From: JBHGBM01 sp041946965
GTDB lineage: Bacteria; Acidobacteriota; Terriglobia; Bryobacterales; Bryobacteraceae
NCBI GenBank assembly: GCA_041946965.1
Contig: JBHGBM010000023.1
Coordinates: forward strand, 1-64,000
Direction of reading: 5' to 3'
DNA: 64,000 bases
Both the position numbers and the translations under genes were made by a program. Every line of letters begins with the position of its first letter. Position 1 is the first letter of the stretch. Under the pieces are notes generated by a model. That model searched no databases and was not told where the DNA came from. It saw only the letters and a list, made by a program, of their open reading frames with translations. Below are positions 1-9,934 of this stretch, piece after piece.

Positions 1-710
1 CGGGCGACGATTTCCAGCCGGTGGTCTCGCGCATCGCCGCGGCCATCACGCCGCGCACCAAGGCCATCATTCTGAATTCACCCAACAACCCGACCGGCGC
101 CGTATACCCGGCGGAGCTGCTCGCGGAGCTTGACGCCGCGCTGCCCGAGGATGTCATGGTGATCAGCGACGAGCCTTACAAGCCGCTGGTGTTCGACGGT
201 TTGAAGGCGCCCGAAACCGCGGCGATCGTGCGGCGCACGGCGACGGCGCATTCCTGGTCAAAGTCGATGGCGATTTCCGGCGAGCGCATCGGGTACCTGG
301 CCATCTCGCCGCGCGTGGCCGAGTGGGACGCACTGCGCAACGCCTGTACCTTCACCAACCGCATTCTCGGCTACATCAACGCGCCGGCCATCTGGCAGAA
401 CATCATCGCGGAGACCGCCGACCGCACCGTGGACGTGAGCGGATACCAGCGGAAGCGGGACATCATTTGCGAGGCTCTGAGCAGCTTCGGCTACGACGCG
501 CCCAAGCCGGCGGGGACATTCTACGTCTTCCCGAAGAGTCCCATCCCTGACGATATGGCCTTCATCCGCCGCCTTCAGAACGAGGGAATTCTGGCCGTGC
601 CGGGCGCGGGCTTCGGGCGCTCCGGCTATTTCCGGCTTTCGCTGACGATTCCGCTCGAAACCATCGAGCGTTCGCTCCCCGGCTTCGAGCGGGCCATCAA
701 AGCGGTTTAA
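1..710 (+). CDS. PLP-dependent class I/II aminotransferase, 5' end outside window
   Basis: The reading frame is already open at the left edge (codons in frame from base 3), so the N-terminus lies outside the window and the GTG at 21 is not the true start. The fragment shows the fold-type I signature NSPNNPTG near its start, the conserved D-E-P-Y segment, and the PLP-lysine region SWSKSMAISGERIGY, where the lysine forms the Schiff base and the later arginine contacts the cofactor phosphate. The C-terminal part has the usual FYVFPK segment. Substrate specificity (aspartate or another amino acid) cannot be decided from this piece. It ends just before an intergenic hairpin and is convergent with the following receptor gene. 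Confidence 0.85.
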   Translation, partial: GDDFQPVVSRIAAAITPRTKAIILNSPNNPTGAVYPAELLAELDAALPEDVMVISDEPYKPLVFDGLKAPETAAIVRRTATAHSWSKSMAISGERIGYLAISPRVAEWDALRNACTFTNRILGYINAPAIWQNIIAETADRTVDVSGYQRKRDIICEALSSFGYDAPKPAGTFYVFPKSPIPDDMAFIRRLQNEGILAVPGAGFGRSGYFRLSLTIPLETIERSLPGFERAIKAV

Positions 711-727
711 GTTTACGGCCGAAGAGA

Positions 728-769
728 CACACGGATAGATCTCTTGCTTTATGGGTATCCATCCGTGTG
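728..769. repeat. Intergenic hairpin with ATCCGTG-type dispersed palindrome
   Basis: CACACGGAT (728-736) pairs perfectly with ATCCGTGTG (761-769). It lies between two convergent genes, so it may act as a bidirectional 3' structure. The right arm plus following bases (ATCCGTGTGCATCCGTGG) closely matches the palindrome at 30051-30093 between dsrB and dsrL, suggesting a small dispersed intergenic repeat family. Confidence 0.55.
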
Positions 770-787
770 CATCCGTGGCTTTTCTTC

Positions 788-3700
788 TTAGAACAGGTAC
801 CGCAAACCGAAGATCATGGTCCGGCCGCTCACCGTGGTCTGTCCCAGGTTGAGGAACCGGAACGTGTCGGTATCCCGCGTCACCGTATTGGTCGGGATCA
901 CCGTGAAATTCCGGTGCATGAGCGCGTTGGTCACCTCCCAGCGGATTTGCAGCTTCTGCGCTTCCGAGAAGGTGCGGATGTTCTTGACCAGCGCGGCGTT
1001 GAAGTTGGTCAGGCCGCCGGTGCGTTCCGTGTTGCGTCCCGCGGTGCCGATGATTCCGGTGTTCGAGGGGTTGTGCACGAAGTACGGGCTGGCCACGCCC
1101 GCCGAGGTGGGCATGGGACGCGTGCCGTTTAGATTGACGATGGCGCGCTGCGAAAGCTCCACCGTGGAAACCGCGCCGGGCAGGATGCCGAGCGCGTTAT
1201 CCGAGTTCAGGATGGTGAAGGGCGTTCCGGACGCGACGGTGGTGATCCCGGAGATTTCCCATCCGCCGAGCACGCGCGTCAGCACGCGGTTGCGGAACGG
1301 GTTCGGGAACTCGTAGACGTAGTTGGCCACCAGGCGGTGCGGCTGGTCCAGGCCGGAGCGGCCGCGGTCCAGACGGAAGTTGAACGGCACCGAGGGCAGC
1401 GTGCTGTTCGTCTGCCCGCCGAGGATGTCGTCGCTGTCGTTGATAAACGAGCTGTATGTGTAGTTGACCTCGAATTGCAGGTTCTTGCTGAAGCGTTTCT
1501 CCAGCGTGACCTGAAGCGAGTGATACGTGGACTGCGCCAGGCCGCCCGCCACCAGCACGGAGGCGCGGGTCGGGTCGCGGCGGTACCCCGTGATGGCGCC
1601 CGCGGCATTCTTAATCGGAAGCAGCGAAGGCAAAATCGACTGGTAGGTGGCGGGACTCGCGTTCAGCGCGGTGATGTTGAAACCCACGTTGGTCTCCACC
1701 TCGCGCACCAGCTTGATGCCGCGCGTGCCCACGTAGAACACCTTGAACGCCCAGTTCTCCAGGAACTGGCGTTCGATGCCCAGCGAGTATTGCTGTCCGT
1801 AGGGCTGCGTGATGCGCGTGTTGGGCATAAAGAGCCGCTGCGGCAGCATCTTGGGGTCGTTGCCCTGGGCGACGTAGGCATCCGGCTTCGGCGCCGGCGG
1901 GCGCGCGGCCGGGTCCCACATGCGCCTGCCGCTGACCGGGCTCTCCGTGATGGTGACGCCGCGGGGATAGTTTCTGGCCACGTTCAGCAGGATGTTCTGG
2001 AAGACCTGGTCGTAGGCCAGCGAATAGCCGCCGCGCACCGAGGTCTTGCCGCCGCCGAGCAGCGTGCCCAGCAGTCCGCCGGATGCGCGCGGGTTCCAGG
2101 CGAACCCGAAGCGCGGGCCGAAGTTGTTTATGTCCGGCTTGTTCTCGGAAAAGTACCCGAACGGCGCGCCGGTGTACTCGTACCGGATGCCCATGTTCAG
2201 CGTCAGGCTCGGCAGGGCGCGGAAATCATCCTGAAAATACACGCCCAATTCGGTGGTCCGGGCGGGCAGCATGCCTTCACCGGCGTAACGCTGGTACATG
2301 GCGTTGGTGTCCAGCAGGAAGTCCGTCAAAGACGGATACCGGATGTAGCCGTTGTAGTTGGGCGCAAAGAACGAGTTCAACTGGTAACGCAGCAGGTTGC
2401 CCCCGGCGCGGAAACTGTGCCGTCCGCGGATGAACGAAAGGCTGTCGGTAAACTCCCACAGGTTATCCACGCGGAACTGCGGATAATTGTAATTGCCGAC
2501 ATAGGTGAACCCGCCGATCTCCAGGTAGGGAGGCAGGTTCTCGGGGTAGTGAAAGGCGCGCCGGGCGAAGGTGGCGCGCGTCTCGTTTACCGTGGTCGCC
2601 CCGAAAACGTGCACGTCGTTGACGGTGGCCGACTGGTTCCGGTAGGCCGTGCCGATCTCGTTCCCCGGGATGGCGGTCGGAGAACCGGGGTTGAGATAGT
2701 CGTCGATGAGGTAGCGCACGGAGACGTTATCGCGGTCCGTGATCTTGTGGTCCGTCTTCGCCATCCAGCGCCAGTAACTGGTGCCGTAGGGCAGCGCGCC
2801 GCCGATCGCCCGGTTGATCTGTTGCAGCGGCACGGGGATGACTTTGCCTCCGGCGCTGACGTTGATATTGCCGCGCGAGGTCGGGTCGTTGGCCACCAGG
2901 AACGTCTTCAGCAGGTAATCGAGCGTTCCGGGCGCCCATAGGTTGGCATTCGCCCTGAGCGCATCGGCGCCCTGCGGCGAGATGCCGATCTGCGTGGGCA
3001 CCGCCGAGGTCCGGTACCACTCCCGGTCGTAACCGATGTAGAAGAAGCTGTGGTCCTTCTTGATGGGCCCGCCCACGCTCACCAGCCCGAGGTTGTCCAC
3101 CTCCACCTGGCGGGATTTCCGCAGAGCTTCCTTATCGGCCGCACCGCGCGAACGCCACGAATTGTAGCTGCGCTCCTGGGCGGTGCTCAACGAGTCCAGA
3201 CCGTTTCCCTGCCACGTCCACCGGGCGATGCCGTGAAAGTCGTTCGATCCGGATTTCGTGATCTGGTTGATGAACGATCCCGAGTTGCGCCCGTATTCCG
3301 CGGAGAAATTGTTGGTGATCATGCGGAACTGCGCGATGTGCTCAGGCGGGAGGTTCTGGCGTGGAATGGAGAGCGACTGGTCGTTGTTGTTGGCGCCGTC
3401 GATGGTGAAGTTGTTGGAACGCGTGCGTCCGCCGTTCACCGCGAACCCGGAGCCCGGCCGGCTGTTCTGATTGTTGACCGCCCCCGGTTGCAGCAGCGCG
3501 AGACCGTTCAGGGTATTCAGGCCCGGAAGCTCTAAAATCCGGTAGGTCTCGACGCCCTTGCTGATCTGCGCCTGGGTGGATTCGATCAGCGGCGCCTGCT
3601 CGATGACCGTGACGACTTCCTGGGTGGCTCCCGGTTTGAGGGTGACCTCCACGCTGCGGTCCACGGCCGCATCCACCACGATCGGTCCGCGCACCAGCTT

Positions 3701-3964
3701 TTCGAATCCGGCCGCGGAATACTCCACCTGGTACTTGCCCACGTTCAGGGAGGCAGCCCGGTAGAAGCCGGTGCCGTCGGTTTCCACGTTGCGCACCAAG
3801 CCGGTCTCCATGTTCTTGATGCTGACGGTGGCCTTGGGAATCACGGCGCCGCTCGGGTCCAGCACCTTCCCGCTCAAGGAACCGTAGATGGATTGGGCCG
3901 GCGCCGGGGCGACGGCCAGAAGCAGAATTGCCACGCAGGCAAACACACGTAAGTGGTTGTTCAC
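788..3964 (-). CDS. TonB-dependent receptor-like protein with carboxypeptidase-regulatory-like domain
   Basis: A protein of about 1,058 aa. The GTG at 3964 is chosen over an upstream in-frame start because it directly precedes a clean signal peptide (hydrophobic core ending at APAPAQ) and has GGAG seven bases upstream. Residues about 25-110 form a CarboxypepD_reg-like beta-sandwich (SGKVLDPSGAVIPKATV), followed by a plug region with a VNGGRTRSNNFTIDG segment and a long beta-barrel ending in Phe, as expected for BAM-inserted outer-membrane proteins. This Oar-like architecture is expanded in Acidobacteriota. It lies 84 bp downstream of the fucosidase on the same strand, which suggests co-transcription and uptake of glycan products. 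The ligand is unknown. Confidence 0.85.
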   Translation of the reverse strand: MNNHLRVFACVAILLLAVAPAPAQSIYGSLSGKVLDPSGAVIPKATVSIKNMETGLVRNVETDGTGFYRAASLNVGKYQVEYSAAGFEKLVRGPIVVDAAVDRSVEVTLKPGATQEVVTVIEQAPLIESTQAQISKGVETYRILELPGLNTLNGLALLQPGAVNNQNSRPGSGFAVNGGRTRSNNFTIDGANNNDQSLSIPRQNLPPEHIAQFRMITNNFSAEYGRNSGSFINQITKSGSNDFHGIARWTWQGNGLDSLSTAQERSYNSWRSRGAADKEALRKSRQVEVDNLGLVSVGGPIKKDHSFFYIGYDREWYRTSAVPTQIGISPQGADALRANANLWAPGTLDYLLKTFLVANDPTSRGNINVSAGGKVIPVPLQQINRAIGGALPYGTSYWRWMAKTDHKITDRDNVSVRYLIDDYLNPGSPTAIPGNEIGTAYRNQSATVNDVHVFGATTVNETRATFARRAFHYPENLPPYLEIGGFTYVGNYNYPQFRVDNLWEFTDSLSFIRGRHSFRAGGNLLRYQLNSFFAPNYNGYIRYPSLTDFLLDTNAMYQRYAGEGMLPARTTELGVYFQDDFRALPSLTLNMGIRYEYTGAPFGYFSENKPDINNFGPRFGFAWNPRASGGLLGTLLGGGKTSVRGGYSLAYDQVFQNILLNVARNYPRGVTITESPVSGRRMWDPAARPPAPKPDAYVAQGNDPKMLPQRLFMPNTRITQPYGQQYSLGIERQFLENWAFKVFYVGTRGIKLVREVETNVGFNITALNASPATYQSILPSLLPIKNAAGAITGYRRDPTRASVLVAGGLAQSTYHSLQVTLEKRFSKNLQFEVNYTYSSFINDSDDILGGQTNSTLPSVPFNFRLDRGRSGLDQPHRLVANYVYEFPNPFRNRVLTRVLGGWEISGITTVASGTPFTILNSDNALGILPGAVSTVELSQRAIVNLNGTRPMPTSAGVASPYFVHNPSNTGIIGTAGRNTERTGGLTNFNAALVKNIRTFSEAQKLQIRWEVTNALMHRNFTVIPTNTVTRDTDTFRFLNLGQTTVSGRTMIFGLRYLF

Positions 3965-4048
3965 GGTAAGACTCCGTCCACGTTTTGCTAAGCTTATACC
4001 AGATCCGAAATTGCCGCAATTAACCACGTTATTGTGGTGGTTCCGGGT

Positions 4049-5839
4049 CTAGTTGGCGGGCGCCAGCTTGATGTACGCCAGGGTGAGTCCTCCGCGCCGC
4101 GCCGTCTGGAGACTTTCCGGCCTGAGTTCCAAGCGGCAGTCGCCGGGCTTGTCGATAGCAATCCGGCCGAGTCTGGAGACCACGTACTTGGTGTGGGGAT
4201 TGCTCGGGTCCACCTGTTCTCCGTCGCGGCTCATGACGGCCTGAACCGATTTTCCGGCGAGGTGGATGGCGAGCCGGTGGCCCCCGTCCCATTCGGCGCC
4301 GCGCGCTGGCGGAGCGGTGACGGCCACGATGTCGAAAGCGCCGGGCCGGAACACCTTGAAATCCCAGCTCAGCCAGTCTTTCGCATCGGTCCATCCCGAC
4401 AATACGCCGCGCCGGTCTATGGCCAGAGTGGAGCCCTGGCCCTTATGCATGGCGGCCAGGTAGGCGTCCAGCGTAATGGCGCCGCCGGGTTGCTGCGTAA
4501 TTGCGGTAACCACGTCCGGGGCGCCGGCAATCTCCATCACGATCACCGAATCGTTCGGATCCGGCGCGGCGGCGGGCAGGCGTATCTCGGCTGAGTGGAA
4601 TTCGAGCTTCGCATCGCTGGCTTGTTTGACCCCGAGCGGCTTGCGCGCGGCATCGGCCAGCAGATAGGCTCGCCGCACCTTGTTCCTGATTCCGTAAACC
4701 GAGAGCTTGCTGCCGGGCCACTCGAACACGTGCAGGTAGAGCTTGCCGGGTTTGACGGTGATCAGGCCCCAGTCCTGGTTGTAAGGGAACGGGCTCGGGC
4801 TGGTCCCGTTGATGGCCTCGCTGTTCACGCGGATCCACTTCCCGACGGCGCGGAGCCGCTCCACGCTGGGCTGCGGGATGACGCCTTCGGCGGTGGGCCC
4901 GACGTTCAGCAAGTAATTGCCGCCGCGGCTGGCGATGCGGACAAGCTGTTTGATGAGCACGGGCACGGACTTCCAGTTATGGTCGTCCTTCTTGAAGCCC
5001 CAGGTGTCATTCATGGTGACGGGGGTCTCCCAGTCGCGCTTCACCACGCCCACGGTGATCTGGTTGTCGCCGGCCGAATCGTAATCGCCTGCGTCGTGGC
5101 CCACGCGCCCGCTCACGATGCACTCGGGTTGCAACTTATGCACCAGCGCGGCGATATCCACGGCCTGTTCCTTCGTGACCAGTTGCGGCGTATCGAACCA
5201 GATCAGCCCGATGGGGCCGTACTGCGTCAGCAGCTCGCGCACCTGCGGCTTGGCTTTCTCCTCGTAGTACTTGGCGAAATTCTTCTGCTCGTTGGGCGGG
5301 AAATCCCAGTTGTTGCCCGCGCCGTCGCGCTCGTGCCAGTCCTGCGCGTGCGAGTAGTAGAAGCACAGCCTGATGCCCGCCTTCCGGCAGGCGGCCGCGA
5401 GTTCCTTCATGGGATCGCGGCGGAACGGAGTGGCATCCACGATGTTGTACCTGCTGACCTTGGAGCCGTACATGGCGAAGCCGTCGTGGTGCTTGCTGGT
5501 GATCACCAGGTACTTCATGCCCGCGTCTCTGGCGAGCTGCACCCACTCCTCCGCATTGAACTTGACGGGGTTGAACTGTCTGGCGAGCTGTTCGTACTCC
5601 GCGACGGGTATGCGGGCGCGGTTCATGATCCACTCGCCGATTCCAGCGATGGGCTTGCCTTTCCACTCGCCCGCGGGCACGGCGTAGAGTCCCCAATGGA
5701 TGAACATGCCGAAACGGGCTTCCCGCCACCATTGGAGCCGCCGCTCGCGGGCGGGGTCCGGCGTCTGCGCGGACAGCGCGGACACAAAAAGCATCGCGGC
5801 GCCGAACAGGGCCGCCGTCTTCCGGAATGCAGGCTTCAT
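4049..5839 (-). CDS. Secreted alpha-L-fucosidase (GH29 family)
   Basis: 596 aa with an N-terminal signal peptide ending near LSAQ (residue 25). The GH29 barrel begins with WWREARFGMFIHWGLY (about 37-52), followed by the family-typical KYLVITSKHHDGF (109-121) and LIWFDTPQ. Asp216 in WFD occupies the position of the catalytic nucleophile of GH29 enzymes. The C-terminal third is a beta-rich accessory region. The predicted reaction is hydrolysis of terminal alpha-L-fucose from glycans in the periplasm or outside the cell. It is upstream of the receptor gene at 788-3964 on the same strand. GH29 also contains relaxed-specificity enzymes, so strict fucosidase activity is inferred. Confidence 0.85.
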   Translation of the reverse strand: MKPAFRKTAALFGAAMLFVSALSAQTPDPARERRLQWWREARFGMFIHWGLYAVPAGEWKGKPIAGIGEWIMNRARIPVAEYEQLARQFNPVKFNAEEWVQLARDAGMKYLVITSKHHDGFAMYGSKVSRYNIVDATPFRRDPMKELAAACRKAGIRLCFYYSHAQDWHERDGAGNNWDFPPNEQKNFAKYYEEKAKPQVRELLTQYGPIGLIWFDTPQLVTKEQAVDIAALVHKLQPECIVSGRVGHDAGDYDSAGDNQITVGVVKRDWETPVTMNDTWGFKKDDHNWKSVPVLIKQLVRIASRGGNYLLNVGPTAEGVIPQPSVERLRAVGKWIRVNSEAINGTSPSPFPYNQDWGLITVKPGKLYLHVFEWPGSKLSVYGIRNKVRRAYLLADAARKPLGVKQASDAKLEFHSAEIRLPAAAPDPNDSVIVMEIAGAPDVVTAITQQPGGAITLDAYLAAMHKGQGSTLAIDRRGVLSGWTDAKDWLSWDFKVFRPGAFDIVAVTAPPARGAEWDGGHRLAIHLAGKSVQAVMSRDGEQVDPSNPHTKYVVSRLGRIAIDKPGDCRLELRPESLQTARRGGLTLAYIKLAPAN

Positions 5840-5881
5840 GACTCCCCACCTTAGCGCAACCGCGCGCCGGTGGCGAAGGCC

Positions 5882-6019
5882 TCAGCGCGTGAGCACGAAC
5901 AGGATCAGGAAGTAAAGAACGAAAAACCCGAGAATGGAAACCAGCGCCGTGCGCAGAAGGCGCTCCAGGCTACGCGCACCCGGATCGTCTCCCCTCTTGC
6001 CGCGAGTAGCCACGGTCAT
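5882..6019 (-). CDS. Small single-pass membrane protein (45 aa)
   Basis: A short frame reading MTVATRGKRGDDPGARSLER and then a hydrophobic helix (about residues 23-43) rich in Leu, Phe, Ile and Val, ending LTR. The ATG at 6019 has a strong Shine-Dalgarno sequence, GGAGG, about eight bases upstream. The charged N-terminus followed by one transmembrane segment looks like a genuine microprotein rather than random GC-rich sequence. Its stop is 43 bp before the fucosidase start on the same strand, so it may lead that operon. No family was recognised and no function is proposed. Confidence 0.55.
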   Translation of the reverse strand: MTVATRGKRGDDPGARSLERLLRTALVSILGFFVLYFLILFVLTR

Positions 6020-6400
6020 CGCGATACCCTCCTTTTCGCATCCGATGTGGCAGCTAGATGATATCCTACGGCATCCTCGAAGAGAACGAAAGTCCTTGGG
6101 TGCAGGACTGTCGTTGGATACGCGACATGGAAGTGGGGGCTGGCCGGCCCGCTACGCCGAACCCGCAAAACCGTTCCCAACTCGCCGCTCCGGACGCGAT
6201 CCCATACTCCATCAACTTCGGGGCGGTCACCTCCCAGACCCTTACTCATAACCCCTTCCTTCAGGCGCAAGGCCGGATACTATGGTGATATACCGTCGCT
6301 ACGGCCGCGGCTCAGCGCGTACGCTGCTTAGCGGTCGTACCGCATTCTCCAGGCGCGATGCAGAATATTGGTGGCGGTCCTACAATTCAAGGTGAACCTT
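6020..6400. other. Intergenic region between divergent genes
   Basis: About 380 bp separate the minus-strand microprotein from the plus-strand receptor. Two open frames here (6016-6270 minus, 6058-6288 plus) show no domain-like composition and no convincing ribosome site. The region should contain the receptor promoter. TACAAT at 6381-6386 resembles a -10 box but sits too close to the start codon and has no good -35, so no promoter is called. Confidence 0.4.
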
Positions 6401-9400
6401 ATGAAGAATATACATAGCGCAGTACTACGTGGAGCGCGGGTGGCGATAGTGGCTCTTGCGTTCCTTCCCTTCGCGCGGGCGCAAGAATCGCGCGGCACGA
6501 TTCTGGGACGCGTGATGGATCCCAGCGGCGCGGTCGTCTCCGGCGCCAAGGTGCAGGTGACCAACACCCAGACCAACGTTTCCTCCGCTTCGGCGACCAA
6601 CCCGGAAGGCAACTACGAGTTCCCTTTCCTGATACCGGGCACGTACCGCGTCACCGCGGAGTTGCAGGGATTTAAGAAGGCGGTGCGCGACGGCATCGAG
6701 TTGCGCGTGAACGACCGGCTGGCGCTCGATCTCGCGCTCGAAGTGGGCGAGGTGGCGGAGACCGTGGTTGTACAGGGGGAGACTCCGCTGCTGGACACCT
6801 CCAGCGCGTCGCTCGGCATGGTCATGGACACGCGCCGCCTCTCGGATTTGCCGACCGTGGGCGGCGGCGTCTCGCTGCTCTCGCGGCTCACCCCGGGGTT
6901 GGCGAGTACGAGTGGCGGACACGATGCCGGCAACCCGTTCGACCAAAGCAACTCCACCGGGCGCGTCGCGGTGGCAGGCACGCGCAGCGGCTCGAGCGAG
7001 GTCATGATGGACGGCGCGCCCAACATGGTGGAGCGCAGCGAATCGTTCTCACCCATGCAGGACCTGGTCCAGGAATTCAAGATCCACACCGCCACCTTCG
7101 ACGCCAGCCTCGGCCACGCCGCCGGCGCGGTGGTCAATGTGAGCATCAAGTCGGGCGCCAACCGTTTTCACGGCACCAGCTACTACCATGATTCGCGCGT
7201 AAGGTCGGTGCCCTGGTTTTCCAGCCGCTGGCTATACGACCCGAGCACCGGCCCGGTGACGGAGGAAAAGCGCAAGCAGGCCAATCCGGGCTGGCTGCAT
7301 CAGCGGTGGGGCGACACCTTCACCGGACCGCTCGTGCTGCCCAAGCTGTATGACGGCCACAACCGTTCTTTCTGGAGCTTCGGCTATGAGGGCATGTACG
7401 TGCGGCGCATGACCACCTTCACCGGAACCGTACCCACCGCAGAGCAGCGCCGCGGCGATTTCTCCGCATTGCTGCGCCTCGGATCGCAGTACCAGATCTA
7501 CGACCCGGCCACGATCGCCGCCGCCCCGGGCGGCCACTTTTCGCGGCTGCCGCTGCCGGGCAACATCGTGCCCTCCAGCCGCATCAATCCCATTGCGCAA
7601 AAGATGATCCCGTTCTGGTCGGAGCCCAACCAGGCGGGCACCGCCGACGGGCGGCAAAACCTCTACCGCATCGCGCCCCCCAACCGCGATTACCGCGCCT
7701 TCCTCGGCCGTATCGACCACAACATCTCCGAGAAACATCGCCTTTTCGGCCGGATCAACCAGGTGCAGTACGACAATACCCAGCAGAACATGCCGACGCT
7801 CGCCTTCGGCGACATCACGGACCGGACCGCTTACGGCCTGGTGCTCGATGACGTTTACGTGGTGAACCCGCAGTTCCTGGTGAACCTGCGGTACGGGCTC
7901 ACTTACGAGAATCCGCGCGTGGGACGCTACAGCGACGGCTTCGATTTGACCACGCTGGGCTTCAGCCGCGGCCTGGTGGATGAGATTACGCGCAAAGTGG
8001 GCGCAGCCGGCTTCGCCTTTCCGCAGATCGTGGTGGACGGCGGCGCGTTCACCAACCTGGGCAACGCCGGCGGCAACACCCGCACGGTGTACTACCAGAC
8101 CTTCTCCGGGACGGTGACGCGCCTGTTGGGCAACCACAGCCTGCGGCTGGGCGCGGAGTATCGCCTGATGCGTGAGAACGGCTACAATTTCGGCAACGTC
8201 GCGCCGCGGCTGGAATTCGGCAACGGCTGGACCCGTGGTCCCATGGAGAATTCTCCCGCCGCGCCCATCGGGCAGGGTTTCGCGTCGTTCCTGCTGGGCA
8301 TTCCAACCGGAGGCACGATCAGCAACAACGCATCGCGCGCCGAGCAGTCCACGTTCACCTCGTTCTTCGTGCAGGATGACTGGCGGCTCACGCGCAAGCT
8401 GACCGTTAACCTGGGCCTGCGCTACGAATACGAAGGACCGACCACGGAGCGCTTCAACCGTTCCATCCGCGCCTTCGATTTCAGGCAGCCCAGCCCAATC
8501 CAGGCGCAGGCGCAGGCCAACTACGCGGCCGCGCCGATCCCCGAGGTGCCCGTCTCCGCTTTCCGTACCATGGGCGGACTCACCTTCGTGGGAGTAGGCG
8601 GACAGCCGCGCGGCCTGTGGCGGGGCGACCGCAACAACTTCGCGCCGCGCGTTTCGCTCGCCTACCAGCTCACGCCCAAGACCGTGCTGCGCGCGGGGTA
8701 CGGCATCTTCTTCGACGTCAGCGGCGTGGATCGCACTGACGTGAACCAGGGCGGCTTCAACCAGCCCACCAGCCTGATTCCCAGCCTGGATAACGGGCTT
8801 AGCTTCCGCGCCACGCTCGCCGATCCGTTCCCCGAAGGAGTACTCGTGCCCGCCGGCGCCTCCGCCGGATTGCGCACTTTCCTGGGCCGCGGCGTCTCCG
8901 CTTTCGACCAGGACCTGCTGAATCCCTACATGCAGCGCTGGTCGTTTTCCGTGCAGCGCGAGCTGCCCGGCAGAATCCTGCTGCAAACGGCGTACGTAGG
9001 CAACCGCGGAACCAAGCTGGCGGTCTCGCGCGAGTGGAACCCCACGCCGGCCCGGTATCTTTCCACCTCCCCCACACGCGACCAGGCCACCATCGATTGG
9101 CTAGGCGCACAGGTGCCCAACCCGTTCGCCGGCATTCCCGATTTCGCCGGGTCCGGGCTCTCCGGCGTGCGCACCAGCCGGTCGCAACTGCTGAAGCCCT
9201 ATCCGCATTTCGGCGGCATCGCCTTCGATACCAGTGACGGATACTCGTGGTACCACTCGCTGCAACTGCACGTGGAGCGCCGGTTCGAAAGCGGCTTCAC
9301 CTTCCAATCGAGCTGGACATGGTCGAAGCTGATGCAGGCCATCGGCTATCTGAACGATTCGGACCCCGCGCTGGAGCGCGTCGTCTCCGACCAGGATTTC

Positions 9401-9934
9401 CCGCACCGCGTCTCGGTCAGCGGCATCTATGAGCTGCCGTTCGGCCGCGGCAAGCGCCTGTTCGGCGGCATCCGCGGGTTGTGGGACGGCCTTCTCGGAG
9501 GCTGGCAGTTGCAGGGCACTTACGAAGGGCAGAGCGGCGAGGCGCTGGGCTTCGGCAATGCGATTTTCTTCGGAGACCTGAAGAAGGTGCCGCTGCCGGT
9601 GGGCGCGCGTTCCGTGGAACGCTGGTTCAATGTGGACGCCGGCTTCGAACGCAGCGCTTCCCGCCAGTTGGGAAGCAATATCCGCAAGCTGCCCTCGCGC
9701 TTCAACGGCATACGCGCGGACGGGATCAACAACTTCGACATGTCGATCTTCAAGTACTTCCGCATCACGGAGCGCTTCAAACTCCAGTTCCGGGTGGAGA
9801 GCTTCAACGCCATGAACCACCCGCAGTTCTCTCCGCCCAACACCAGCCCGGCCAGCAGCGCGTTCGGCACCGTCACAGCCGAGAGCGGACACGGGCAGCG
9901 GCAGGTCACCCTGGCGATCAAGCTGTTGTTCTAG
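6401..9934 (+). CDS. TonB-dependent receptor-like protein with carboxypeptidase-regulatory-like domain
   Basis: About 1,177 aa. The ATG at 6401 is preferred over an upstream TTG because AAGGTG lies six bases before it and a signal peptide follows (MKNIHSAV... core, cleavage near ARAQ). The next segment, GTILGRVMDPSGAVVSGAKV, is the CarboxypepD_reg-like domain, then a plug with a serine-rich AVAGTRSGSSEVMMDGAP stretch, then a barrel ending LAIKLLF with C-terminal Phe. It is an outer-membrane protein of the large Oar-like type. The gene ends overlapping the convergent oxidoreductase by 4 bp. The substrate cannot be read from sequence. Confidence 0.85.
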   Translation: MKNIHSAVLRGARVAIVALAFLPFARAQESRGTILGRVMDPSGAVVSGAKVQVTNTQTNVSSASATNPEGNYEFPFLIPGTYRVTAELQGFKKAVRDGIELRVNDRLALDLALEVGEVAETVVVQGETPLLDTSSASLGMVMDTRRLSDLPTVGGGVSLLSRLTPGLASTSGGHDAGNPFDQSNSTGRVAVAGTRSGSSEVMMDGAPNMVERSESFSPMQDLVQEFKIHTATFDASLGHAAGAVVNVSIKSGANRFHGTSYYHDSRVRSVPWFSSRWLYDPSTGPVTEEKRKQANPGWLHQRWGDTFTGPLVLPKLYDGHNRSFWSFGYEGMYVRRMTTFTGTVPTAEQRRGDFSALLRLGSQYQIYDPATIAAAPGGHFSRLPLPGNIVPSSRINPIAQKMIPFWSEPNQAGTADGRQNLYRIAPPNRDYRAFLGRIDHNISEKHRLFGRINQVQYDNTQQNMPTLAFGDITDRTAYGLVLDDVYVVNPQFLVNLRYGLTYENPRVGRYSDGFDLTTLGFSRGLVDEITRKVGAAGFAFPQIVVDGGAFTNLGNAGGNTRTVYYQTFSGTVTRLLGNHSLRLGAEYRLMRENGYNFGNVAPRLEFGNGWTRGPMENSPAAPIGQGFASFLLGIPTGGTISNNASRAEQSTFTSFFVQDDWRLTRKLTVNLGLRYEYEGPTTERFNRSIRAFDFRQPSPIQAQAQANYAAAPIPEVPVSAFRTMGGLTFVGVGGQPRGLWRGDRNNFAPRVSLAYQLTPKTVLRAGYGIFFDVSGVDRTDVNQGGFNQPTSLIPSLDNGLSFRATLADPFPEGVLVPAGASAGLRTFLGRGVSAFDQDLLNPYMQRWSFSVQRELPGRILLQTAYVGNRGTKLAVSREWNPTPARYLSTSPTRDQATIDWLGAQVPNPFAGIPDFAGSGLSGVRTSRSQLLKPYPHFGGIAFDTSDGYSWYHSLQLHVERRFESGFTFQSSWTWSKLMQAIGYLNDSDPALERVVSDQDFPHRVSVSGIYELPFGRGKRLFGGIRGLWDGLLGGWQLQGTYEGQSGEALGFGNAIFFGDLKKVPLPVGARSVERWFNVDAGFERSASRQLGSNIRKLPSRFNGIRADGINNFDMSIFKYFRITERFKLQFRVESFNAMNHPQFSPPNTSPASSAFGTVTAESGHGQRQVTLAIKLLF

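Noticed and set aside
1337..2941. Long plus-strand open frame (534 codons) opposite the receptor gene
   Set aside because: It is antisense to a clear receptor gene, rich in Arg, Val and Ala with no domain, an expected artefact of GC-rich coding DNA. The same applies to large antisense frames at 4595-5854, 7232-8986, 14119-16002, 19309-20853, 28631-31150, 32536-35298, 49992-51737 and 53989-55521.
6016..6288. Two overlapping short frames in the gap before the second receptor
   Set aside because: Neither has a good ribosome site, conserved-looking composition or recognisable motif, and they are antisense to each other.
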